Assembly: GCA_023436685.1 (NCBI GenBank)
Contig: JAEZIL010000350.1
Coordinates: 1-6,804, forward strand
DNA: 6,804 bases
Reading direction: 5' to 3'
DNA from: Bacteroidota bacterium
Lineage (GTDB): Bacteria > Bacteroidota > Bacteroidia > Chitinophagales > Chitinophagaceae
Both the position numbers and the translations under genes were made by a program. How positions within the stretch are numbered: the first letter of the stretch is position 1; each line of letters begins with the position of its first letter. Positions 1 through 5,529 of the stretch are shown piece after piece. The notes under the pieces are model-generated. The model had not been told where the DNA came from. It searched no databases and was given only the letters and a program-made list of their open reading frames with translations.

Positions 1-834
1 AAATTGAGAATAGGCATTGGTGGTTATAAATTAGATGCTGCTAATTTTCCTCATGCAGAGTTGCTGAAGACAAGTTATAACCTGGGCTGGCTTAATGCAG
101 TGAGCAACATAGGCGACATTGACGACGATGGAGATTTTGATGAAATATATGTAATGGGCAGCCGTAGCTTCAGTATCTGGAATTCGTCTAACATTTCTAA
201 GGTATATGATAGTGGAGATGACTTTGAACAAATAACTTACGCAGATCCTGTATTTGGCAAGCTGTTTAATGCCGATAATGAAGGTCAGACCAGGAAAAAC
301 CGTAGCGATAACAAGGGGCCTGAACCGGAAGGTATTACAGTAGGTACCATCAATGATACTACTTATGCTTTTGTAACACTGGAACGTACTGGTGGTATCA
401 TGGTGTATGACGTTACTATACCTACTGCACCTGTATTCGTTCAATATATAAATACACGCACTACTGCTTTCTTTGGTGGCGATCAGGCTCCTGAAGGCAT
501 TATATTCCTTGCTGCAGCTCATAACCCTCACAACAAAAATTTTATTATCACTGCAAATGAAGTAAGTAGCTCTGTAGGTGTGTTTGAAATTAAAGCAGCT
601 GAGATACCTGATGCGGTTGCTAATATAGAGATTCCTCGCATACACGTTTATCCAAACCCTGCTAACGAAAAGCTATACTTTAACCAACCTGTAAGCGGCA
701 AGCTGTATGATCTTTCAGGTAAAGTAATCGCAGCGTTCAAAAATGCTAACTATTTGAATATAGCGGGCTTTACTAAAGGCTTATATATGTTGAAGGCAGA
801 CGGTTTTAAAGTAGAACGCGTCGTTATTCAATAA
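1..834 (+). CDS. Choice-of-anchor I family secreted protein with T9SS type A sorting domain (3' part)
   Basis: The gene is cut at its 5' end by the window: the frame is open from base 1, and the TTG at 4 is not a convincing start. About 277 residues are visible. The first ~200 match the C-terminal half of the choice-of-anchor I domain, a beta-propeller-like secreted domain. They include an acidic, possibly Ca-binding loop (GDIDDDGDFDEI), RSFSIW, the hallmark RSDNKGPEPEGI, then LERTGGIMVYDV and a second APEG. The last ~65 residues form a Por/T9SS type A tail: VYPNPANEKLYF, LYDLSGKVI, then KGLYMLK and a basic end. This implies export by Sec, crossing of the outer membrane by the type IX system, and cleavage or attachment at the surface. 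The natural substrate is unknown; relatives are sometimes fused to phosphatase-like domains. The family call is firm; the missing N-terminus could carry more domains. Confidence 0.88.
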   Translation, partial: KLRIGIGGYKLDAANFPHAELLKTSYNLGWLNAVSNIGDIDDDGDFDEIYVMGSRSFSIWNSSNISKVYDSGDDFEQITYADPVFGKLFNADNEGQTRKNRSDNKGPEPEGITVGTINDTTYAFVTLERTGGIMVYDVTIPTAPVFVQYINTRTTAFFGGDQAPEGIIFLAAAHNPHNKNFIITANEVSSSVGVFEIKAAEIPDAVANIEIPRIHVYPNPANEKLYFNQPVSGKLYDLSGKVIAAFKNANYLNIAGFTKGLYMLKADGFKVERVVIQ

Positions 835-847
835 GTTATAGATTTTA

Positions 848-880
848 GACAATGCGCCCTGTTGTACGGGGCGCATTGTC
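848..880 (+). terminator. Strong hairpin after the T9SS protein gene
   Basis: A perfect 12-bp stem (GACAATGCGCCC pairing with GGGCGCATTGTC) closes a 9-nt loop, 13 nt after the stop codon. The following bases are AT-rich (ATTATATTATCATTTTG) but lack a clean T-run, so it is an atypical intrinsic terminator or an mRNA 3'-end stabiliser. It would work in either direction, but no gene faces it from the right. Confidence 0.6.
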
Positions 881-998
881 ATTATATTATCATTTTGTAG
901 CGATAGTTATATAAACTCCCAACTAAACTTATTTGCTATCTGTCTTATTTACAACAAAATGTACGCAAAAAGCGCTTAACGACTAAAATGTATTTATA

Positions 999-1025
999 TT
1001 GCGTCCCTGTTTGGCTTAATATTTG
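999..1025 (+). promoter_or_regulatory. Weak candidate promoter for the sigma factor gene
   Basis: The AT-rich intergenic region 881-1174 holds no credible ORF. Its best promoter-like site is TTG (999-1001), 16 nt, then AATATTTG (1018-1025). This has one mismatch to the Bacteroidota -7 consensus TAnnTTTG, and the spacer is one base short of the usual range. It would give a leader of roughly 140 nt. This is a weak match and could be chance in such AT-rich sequence. Confidence 0.2.
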
Positions 1026-1174
1026 TTTTAACTTTTTCTCAACGTTAGTATACTAAAACAGTAATAGCTGCGTTAAATTTTCTAAACTGCACAATATCGA
1101 TAGATACCTCTACCTAACTATTTATAACTATATGGCGTAACCTGTACGTTATTTTTCAAAAAAGGTAGAAGTAT

Positions 1175-1756
1175 ATGCAATTGATCCATCAAATTTCTGA
1201 TGCTGAATTAATTCACGCGTTTCTCCAGGGAGACGAGCAGCCACTTGAAGTACTCATAAACCGCTATAAGGATAAGATATATACATCTATCTATATGCTT
1301 GTGAAGGATAAGTATCTTGCTGAAGATATTTTTCAGGATGCTTTCCTTAAAATGATACGCACAATGCGCGAAGGCCGCTATTCCGAGCAAGGCAAATTCC
1401 TGCCATGGGCTATACGGGTAGCGCACAACCTGTGCATGGACCATTTTCGTAAGGTGAGGCAGAGTGTACCGGTAACATTACCCGATGGTACCGATCTTTC
1501 TATATTCCTGTCGCCTGCAGAAAGCGCGGGCGATATGTTAGAGCGGCGGCAAACACATGCCAGCATACGCCAGCTGATAGAAGACTTGCCCGAAGAGCAG
1601 CGCGAAGTAATCATCTTGCGCATGTATGGCGACCTAAGCTTTAAAGAAATTGCAGATATAACATCAGTAAGTATTAATACTGCTCTCGGCCGCATGCGAT
1701 ATGGACTGTTGAACCTGCGCAAAATGATACAGGAACGGCATATGGTGATGCGTTGA
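1175..1756 (+). CDS. RNA polymerase sigma-70 family (ECF-type) sigma factor
   Basis: The 193-residue product has the two-domain ECF layout. Region 2 spans about residues 25-96: LINRYKDKIY, then AEDIFQDAFLKMIR (region 2.2, core binding), then FLPWAIRVAHNLCMDHFRK (2.3/2.4, -10 recognition). A linker at 97-129 follows. Region 4 spans about 130-185: LPEEQREVIILRMYGDLSFKEIADITSVS, a helix-turn-helix for -35 recognition. It would direct core polymerase to a set of promoters. The ATG is preceded by AGGTAGAAG about 6 nt upstream, one of the few SD-like sites here. No anti-sigma gene follows; the next gene, 28 nt on, is rsmE, so the two probably share a transcript. The family is certain; the regulon is unknown. 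Confidence 0.93.
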   Translation: MQLIHQISDAELIHAFLQGDEQPLEVLINRYKDKIYTSIYMLVKDKYLAEDIFQDAFLKMIRTMREGRYSEQGKFLPWAIRVAHNLCMDHFRKVRQSVPVTLPDGTDLSIFLSPAESAGDMLERRQTHASIRQLIEDLPEEQREVIILRMYGDLSFKEIADITSVSINTALGRMRYGLLNLRKMIQERHMVMR

Positions 1757-1784
1757 TAAGTGCAATTTGGCTATATTGCCTCCT

Positions 1785-2507
1785 ATGGCTTTACCTCTGT
1801 TTTTTCATTCAGGAGATCTTATTGCCGGCCGGCAGGTATGGTTGGTAGAAGAAACTGCCCGCCATATTGTGCAAGTATTGCGTATGGATGTAGGTGAGCA
1901 GTTCCATCTTACCGATGGTAAGGGTACTGCTGCAACAGTACGCATTGTTGAAGCCGCAAAGAAGAAATGCCTTGTACAGGTAGAGAAAGTAGATATACAC
2001 CAGCCTTCAAAACCTGCATTGCACCTTGCCGTAGCCTTTACAAGAAATGCTGCGCGCAATGAATGGCTGCTGGAGAAGGCTACTGAGCTGGGTGTAGCCA
2101 CTATTACACCTATACAAGCTATACGCAGTATACGGGAGCGTAGTAAGCCCGAACGTTGGAACAATATCCTTATTTCAGCAATGCTGCAGTCGCAGCAATT
2201 TTATTTGCCGGTTTTAAACGAACCAACTACGCCGGGTCAGCTAGTGGAGTATGCTGCCGGCTTGCCGCAGAAACTTGTAGCCCATTGCATGAATGGTGAA
2301 AAGCAGCATTTAACTGTAGCGTGCAAAGCAGGGCTTGAAACCATAATACTTATAGGCCCTGAAGGCGATTTTTCAAATGAAGAAGTAACCTTGTTTGAGG
2401 CAAATGGTTTTACAGGTATATCATTGGGCCAGCGGCGTTTACGTACAGAAACAGCTGCTATGTCGGTTTGTAGTTATTTCAATACTATCAATAATGAAGA
2501 AGCTTAG
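1785..2507 (+). CDS. rsmE: 16S rRNA (uracil(1498)-N(3))-methyltransferase RsmE
   Basis: RsmE uses S-adenosylmethionine to methylate N3 of U1498 in 16S rRNA of the small subunit. The product is 240 residues, the usual family length. The N-terminal PUA-like domain (about 1-72) contains HIVQVLRM. The C-terminal SPOUT methyltransferase domain carries LEKATELGV (96-104), RWNNILISAMLQSQQFYLP (124-142), IGPEGDFSNEE (190-200) and LGQRRLRTETAA (214-225). The last two form the trefoil-knot SAM site. I chose ATG 1785, giving MALPLFFHSGD, because family members begin about there. An in-frame TTG at 1767 would add six residues without precedent. There is no clear SD. The 3' end overlaps the next gene by 14 nt, which suggests translational coupling. 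Confidence 0.95.
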   Translation: MALPLFFHSGDLIAGRQVWLVEETARHIVQVLRMDVGEQFHLTDGKGTAATVRIVEAAKKKCLVQVEKVDIHQPSKPALHLAVAFTRNAARNEWLLEKATELGVATITPIQAIRSIRERSKPERWNNILISAMLQSQQFYLPVLNEPTTPGQLVEYAAGLPQKLVAHCMNGEKQHLTVACKAGLETIILIGPEGDFSNEEVTLFEANGFTGISLGQRRLRTETAAMSVCSYFNTINNEEA

Positions 2508-3156
2508 CCTTATCATATTGTTTATTTTTCTTGCAGGTTTGGTTCATGCACAAAGTATGAAACTGGCAGTGCTTGTATATAATGGCGGTGGCGACTGGTA
2601 CGCCAACCCCACAGCACTTAAGAATCTGGCTGCTTTTTGTAACCAGCAATTGAATACGCGCCTTGACACCAAAGAAGCCCAGGTAGAAGTGGGAAGCCCT
2701 GATATTTTTAATTATCCTTTTGTACACATGACAGGCCATGGCCGCTGGGCGCTTAACGATGCTGAAGCACAAAATCTTCGGAAATATCTTGAGTCGGGGG
2801 GCTTCCTGCATATTGACGATAACTATGGCCTTGATGAATATGTACGCCCCGCACTTAAAAAAGTATTCCCCGAAGTAGAATTAGTTGAACTTCCCTTTTC
2901 TCATCCTATCTACCATCAAAAGTTTAACTTCCCCAATGGTGTGCCTAAAATACATGAGCACGATAAAAAGCCCCCTAAAGGCTATGGCCTTATATATAAG
3001 GGAAGATTGGTTTGTTTTTACACCGTAGAAACAGATCTTGGTGATGGATGGGAAGATCTTGAAGTGCATCACGATACTCCCGAAAAGCATCAGCAGGCAT
3101 TACAAATGGGGGCCAATATTATACAGTATGTGTTTAATGGCAGCGCTGCAAACTAG
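2494..3156 (+). CDS. DUF4159 domain-containing exported protein
   Basis: The 220-residue protein starts with a classic Sec signal peptide: MKK, a hydrophobic core at residues 5-16, and probable cleavage after VHAQ (residue 20). The rest is a DUF4159 domain. Marks are GGGDWYANP (31-39), FVHMTGHGRWALND (76-89), GGFLHIDDNYG (102-112), HPIYH (137-141) and GDGWED (183-188). Its biochemical function is unestablished. The glycine-rich and His/Asp motifs recall glutamine-amidotransferase-like or ThuA-like folds, but that is only a guess. ATG 2494 was chosen because it begins the signal peptide; longer in-frame starts lie inside rsmE and would bury the signal. Translation likely depends on rsmE readthrough, since no SD is visible. 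The stop codon overlaps that of the convergent glycosyltransferase gene. Confidence 0.9.
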   Translation: MKKLSLIILFIFLAGLVHAQSMKLAVLVYNGGGDWYANPTALKNLAAFCNQQLNTRLDTKEAQVEVGSPDIFNYPFVHMTGHGRWALNDAEAQNLRKYLESGGFLHIDDNYGLDEYVRPALKKVFPEVELVELPFSHPIYHQKFNFPNGVPKIHEHDKKPPKGYGLIYKGRLVCFYTVETDLGDGWEDLEVHHDTPEKHQQALQMGANIIQYVFNGSAAN

Positions 3157-4277
3157 CGTTGTGCTTTTATAATACCAAGCACTTTTTGGGCAATATTGCC
3201 CAGGTAGTATTGCTGGTAAAATTCCTGTGGTATTGTAGGTGTTGCATCCATAGCTTTAATCACATTGTATACATAGGCCTCCCAATCATTGTCCTCACTT
3301 ATGTGAAGGTTGGCACCGCATATTTCGCGCACAAGGCCATAGGCTCCATTTTGTGTGCTAACTACGATTTTTCCATAGCTTAATGCTTCTACAGCTTTGG
3401 TTTTCACGCCACCGCCCGTCAGGGTTGCATTCAACATAATATCGCAGGCATGCAAAAAAACATCCAGGTCTTCAACAAAACCTGCATACACTATGTGGTT
3501 GGTAGCAGCAATGCGTTGTTGCAATTGCTGTGGTAATCCTTTGCCTGCAATTATTATTTGGTAAGGTTTGCCACTTTTTTCTAGCCTCGGCTGTACTTCA
3601 TTCAAAATGTCGATCACTGCCCTGGTATTAGGTGCATAATCAAGCGCACCCATAAAGTATAATAACGGATTGTCATTTTTTATTCCAAGGTCTGACTGCA
3701 GCAATTTTTTGGTATCTGGCCTTCCGGCAGGCTGTTTGTCGAATTTTGTACCAAAGGGTATAAAATGGCATTTATGGCCGGGAATTTCATAGTGAGCCCT
3801 TGCCCAGGCCGCATCTTCCGGTGTTATGAAAAAAACGCCGTTCGCTTTGCGCATAGCAAATTGCTCAAAATAGTACAAAGCCTTCCACCAGCTTTTCCCT
3901 AGTTGCCTGAAGCGTTCAGCCTCAATATTATGGCTACGTATATACCAGGGTATATTTAGCGCTCTGGCTACCATCATTGCGGCAGGTGCCATATAGGGAT
4001 GCTCGCATATTATGGCCGTACTGTCAAACCTTTTGGCTATGTTCAATATACTTTTGTAAGCAATAAAGGGCACATACCTCGATACGGAAGCAGGCAGCAC
4101 AGTGTGCAAGTCGAAAGAATAGTTGCTTCCATCAGCATTGTTTTCCGTACTTACTACATGGTCGGGACATATCTTACTTATGTATTGGTGCAACTGGGTT
4201 ATGGCAATTTTGCCTCCCGATGTTGGAGGTAATATCGGGTATGGGGCAATGCTTAGTATGCTGCTGTTATGTGTCAT
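3153..4277 (-). CDS. Glycosyltransferase family 4 (group 1) protein
   Basis: The 374-residue product is a GT-B fold sugar transferase that would move a hexose from a nucleotide sugar to a glycan or lipid acceptor at the cytoplasmic face. N-terminal acceptor half: PPTSGGKIAI (17-26, glycine-rich loop), CEHPYMA (91-97), SHNIEAERFRQ (115-125) and VFFITPEDAAW (148-158). C-terminal donor half: FMGALDYAPNTRAV (208-221), IIIAGKGLP (241-249), VYAGFVEDL (263-271), then GGGVKTKAVEALSYGKIVVS (288-307). Glu297 is the conserved second Glu of the EX7E motif; the first is replaced by Gly289, as in several GT4 subgroups. No signal or TM segment is seen. It stands alone, not in a polysaccharide cluster, so donor and acceptor cannot be named. 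Its start ATG (4277) has only a weak SD-like GTAAAGA. Confidence 0.9.
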   Translation of the reverse strand: MTHNSSILSIAPYPILPPTSGGKIAITQLHQYISKICPDHVVSTENNADGSNYSFDLHTVLPASVSRYVPFIAYKSILNIAKRFDSTAIICEHPYMAPAAMMVARALNIPWYIRSHNIEAERFRQLGKSWWKALYYFEQFAMRKANGVFFITPEDAAWARAHYEIPGHKCHFIPFGTKFDKQPAGRPDTKKLLQSDLGIKNDNPLLYFMGALDYAPNTRAVIDILNEVQPRLEKSGKPYQIIIAGKGLPQQLQQRIAATNHIVYAGFVEDLDVFLHACDIMLNATLTGGGVKTKAVEALSYGKIVVSTQNGAYGLVREICGANLHISEDNDWEAYVYNVIKAMDATPTIPQEFYQQYYLGNIAQKVLGIIKAQR

Positions 4278-4312
4278 TCTTTACAGGCACTAAAATATAG
4301 TATTGGTTGCAC

Positions 4313-4327
4313 ATTCTCCGGGAGAAT
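4313..4327. promoter_or_regulatory. Perfect 15-bp palindrome between divergent genes
   Basis: ATTCTCC-G-GGAGAAT is a perfect inverted repeat, 7+1+7. It sits 36 bp upstream of the glycosyltransferase start (leftward) and 80 bp upstream of the microprotein start (rightward). It has no T-run, and its core leaves too little loop for a good hairpin, so a protein operator is more likely than a terminator. No regulator gene adjoins it. Confidence 0.4.
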
Positions 4328-4406
4328 ATCAATTTTACTTTAATTGGTACGCTTTGTATGACGAACATCATCGCCGGGGCAGCTATTTGTCGCAGTATAT
4401 TGCAGT

Positions 4407-4526
4407 ATGTTACAAGAACAAAAAATTATTAAAAGCAGCAATGAGCTAAAAGGTAGCGGGCTGATATTGGTGTTGATAGTTATATTGCTTATTGCATCGG
4501 TAGTGTTGCTTATAAACAATATTTAA
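4407..4526 (+). CDS. Small single-pass membrane protein, 39 residues (hypothetical)
   Basis: ATG 4407 opens a 39-codon frame ending at TAA 4524-4526. Residues 1-18 are polar (starting MLQEQKII, with Lys 6, 9, 15 and Glu 4, 13). Residues 19-36 are an unbroken hydrophobic run (Leu, Ile, Val, Ala, Ser) fit for one membrane helix, and the tail is Asn-Asn-Ile. The net positive N-side suggests N-in, C-out topology. Support for a real gene: the sharp polar/hydrophobic division, an intrinsic terminator 33 nt after the stop, and no other gene to explain that terminator. Against it: no SD and no clear TAnnTTTG promoter. I do not recognise a family. Small single-TM proteins often modulate membrane complexes, but no partner is visible. 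Confidence 0.55.
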   Translation: MLQEQKIIKSSNELKGSGLILVLIVILLIASVVLLINNI

Positions 4527-4559
4527 GTTTTCCCTGTTTTCTCATAGTGTTTATTTCCG

Positions 4560-4585
4560 GCAGCCATTTTATGGCTGCTTTTTTT
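4560..4585 (+). terminator. Rho-independent terminator after the microprotein gene
   Basis: GCAGCCAT (4560-4567) pairs perfectly with ATGGCTGC (4571-4578) across a TTT loop, followed directly by seven Ts (4579-4585). This is a textbook intrinsic terminator reading rightward, and the microprotein ORF is the only coding candidate that uses it. Confidence 0.87.
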
Positions 4586-4597
4586 ATGAGTAGATGC

Positions 4598-4630
4598 AAA
4601 AAAAATGGGCCCGGTAGAAACCGGAAGCCC
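4598..4630 (-). terminator. Minus-strand intrinsic terminator
   Basis: On the minus strand, GGGC (4630-4627), a TT bulge, CCGGT, a TTCT loop, ACCGG and GCCC form a nine-pair GC-rich stem. It is followed by A and then eight Ts (plus-strand A-run 4598-4605). It faces the plus-strand terminator at 4560-4585, as expected where two transcripts converge. No protein gene lies upstream on the minus strand, so it implies a non-coding transcript. Confidence 0.62.
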
Positions 4631-4697
4631 CTGTACAAATCTGTTTCCTTTAGGGTTTGTACTTACCCCATATCTTCACAGGCTACAAAAACAGCCT
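4598..4697 (-). ncRNA. Candidate structured small RNA (minus strand)
   Basis: This segment has three nested or adjacent hairpins and no credible ORF. Read on the minus strand they are: AGGCT/AGCCT around an 8-nt loop (4697-4680), GTACAAA/TTTGTAC around 16 nt (4662-4633), and a GC-rich stem (4630-4607) followed by eight Ts. The last is a good minus-strand terminator, while the matching plus-strand exit (4680-4705) has only a 5-bp stem and an interrupted T-run. Minus orientation is therefore favoured, converging on the microprotein transcript. The 5' end and promoter were not found; only one-mismatch TAnnTTTG sites occur, without a well-placed -33 box. It may instead be a plus-strand leader or attenuator. 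I cannot match it to tmRNA, SRP RNA or RNase P RNA by eye. Confidence 0.38.
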
Positions 4698-4710
4698 TTC
4701 TTTTTCACAA

Positions 4711-4864
4711 TATTTTTTTCGGATTAAAATAATAGAGGAGAGTAAACCCAACGCCACTATTTCATGCTCACAGCTGTAAAATTACAACATCAAACGTTAA
4801 AAGAATCATGATTTTAGTCAGTTTTCGTCTGTCTGACGCTTTTATGACAAAGTTGTTTATTTAG
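4711..4864. other. Intergenic stretch without a recognised gene
   Basis: No ORF with coding character, tRNA or strong hairpin is seen. It contains a 10-bp palindrome AATCATGATT (4804-4813) and a weak inverted repeat GTCAG/CTGAC (4817-4837). It probably holds the start of the minus-strand transcript and the upstream part of the terminase-like gene's control region. Confidence 0.5.
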
Positions 4865-4895
4865 TTCATAATTATGATTATAAACAGTATTTTTG
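4865..4895 (+). promoter_or_regulatory. Candidate promoter of the terminase-like gene, with a palindrome in the spacer
   Basis: TATTTTTG at 4888-4895 matches the Bacteroidota -7 consensus TAnnTTTG exactly. Twenty bases upstream is TTC (4865-4867), one base off the -33 TTG. A perfect 12-bp palindrome TCATAATTATGA (4866-4877) begins within that box and fills part of the spacer, where a bound protein would block polymerase. The start site would be near 4900, giving a leader of about 60 nt with no SD before ATG 4959. Confidence 0.42.
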
Positions 4896-4958
4896 CTATT
4901 ATAAATATCACTCGTCATATTCGTTATTTTATTAACCTAATTACCACAATTAATCATC

Positions 4959-5384
4959 ATGAAGCAAGAACACGAAACCTTTATCAAAGGCATGATCATG
5001 CATGGAGACAAGCGCCGTGCTTATCAGGAAGCCTATCCCGGAGTATCACCCCAAAGCGCGCGTACCGCTGCAAACCGTTTGCTGCGCAGTCCTGAAGTGT
5101 TTAACCGTATTAAGGATATTACACAGCGTGCCCGCCAGCGTGCTATGGAAGAGCTGGATGTAGAAGCATTGGGATTAGCCAGGCAGGCTATTCTCTCCCT
5201 TCGCGATAAGCGTGCAGTGCTATCCGATATGGTAAAGGGTATATATCAGCGTAAGCGTTACATAAAACTAAAAGATAGGGTTGAATTGGTGTATGAGGAT
5301 ATTACCGCTCATGCCGTATTGCGTGCCATAGAGCTGGATGGTGTATTATGGCGCGAAGAAAAAAGAGATGCTGCTCATATATAA
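4959..5384 (+). CDS. Terminase small subunit-like DNA-binding protein (orphan)
   Basis: The basic 141-residue product has an N-terminal helix-turn-helix of the phage terminase small subunit type. Residues 8-51 show FIKGMIMHGDKRRAYQEAYPG, then SARTAANRLLRSPEV and NRI. These fit the family pattern of a chain-entry helix, an 'A..AYPG' turn, an 'SAR..A.RLL..P.V' recognition helix, then Ile. A helical middle rich in Arg and Lys (52-108) follows, then ITAHAVLRAIELDGVLWREEKR (115-136), reminiscent of the oligomerisation tail. In phages this protein binds pac/cos DNA and loads the large subunit ATPase-nuclease. Here no large subunit, portal or integrase is near, so packaging is unlikely from this locus alone. 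It could be a prophage remnant or a domesticated regulator. Start ATG 4959 gives the full domain; no SD. Confidence 0.72.
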   Translation: MKQEHETFIKGMIMHGDKRRAYQEAYPGVSPQSARTAANRLLRSPEVFNRIKDITQRARQRAMEELDVEALGLARQAILSLRDKRAVLSDMVKGIYQRKRYIKLKDRVELVYEDITAHAVLRAIELDGVLWREEKRDAAHI

Positions 5385-5430
5385 GACTGTATTTCGGCCC
5401 GGTGTACAAACGGGTAAAATGCAACTGCAC

Positions 5431-5490
5431 CCCTGCATAGTGGAACAAAACGGTATATACCCTGCTAAAGTGGAACAAAATGGAACAAAA
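5431..5490 (+). repeat. Three direct repeats of TGGAACAAAA upstream of the phosphatase gene
   Basis: TGGAACAAAA occurs exactly at 5441-5450, 5471-5480 and 5481-5490. The first two are part of a longer imperfect unit, since both are preceded by CCCTGC (5431 and 5460) plus ATAG or TAAAG. Centre spacings of 30 and 10 bp place all copies on nearly the same DNA face. The third copy ends 16 bp before the -7-like TATCTTTG, about where a -33 box would be. This looks like a multi-site operator or activator region. The first two copies are in frame and could read VEQNG twice if the phosphatase began upstream; the third is in a different frame, favouring a DNA-level role. Confidence 0.6.
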
Positions 5491-5506
5491 AATATCTTGC
5501 AACCAA

Positions 5507-5514
5507 TATCTTTG
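5507..5514 (+). promoter_or_regulatory. -7 promoter element for the phosphatase-hisS operon
   Basis: TATCTTTG matches TAnnTTTG exactly. It lacks a TTG -33 box at normal spacing; the TGGAACAAAA repeats lie there instead, suggesting dependence on an activator. The start site would fall about 10 nt before ATG 5530, so the leader would be very short. Confidence 0.42.
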
Positions 5515-5529
5515 CCCTTTAAGCTGGAT

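Noticed and set aside
988..1056. 22-codon ORF in the region before the sigma gene
   Set aside because: It is short, has no SD, an unlikely composition and no supporting terminator.
2395..2493. Longer start for the DUF4159 protein
   Set aside because: It would lie deep in rsmE and put 33 residues before a clear signal peptide.
4392..4408. Two copies of GCAGTAT 10 bp apart just before the microprotein start
   Set aside because: Only 7 bp and overlapping the start codon; easily chance in this sequence.
4680..4705. Plus-strand terminator AGGCT/AGCCT with TTCTTTTT
   Set aside because: The stem is only 5 bp with an 8-nt loop and an interrupted T-run; kept only as an alternative reading of the structured segment.
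4547..4732. 61-codon plus-strand ORF
   Set aside because: It runs through the strong terminator at 4560-4585 and the hairpin region, and its composition does not look coding.
5481..5501. Possible sigma-54 promoter (TGG...TTGCA) before the phosphatase
   Set aside because: TGGAAC and TTGCA are present, but the GG-to-GC spacing is five bases longer than the fixed sigma-54 spacing.
5338..5529. Longer phosphatase starting upstream (5338 or 5419)
   Set aside because: Family members begin just before the CX5R P-loop; the extension overlaps the previous gene and covers the repeat and -7 box region.
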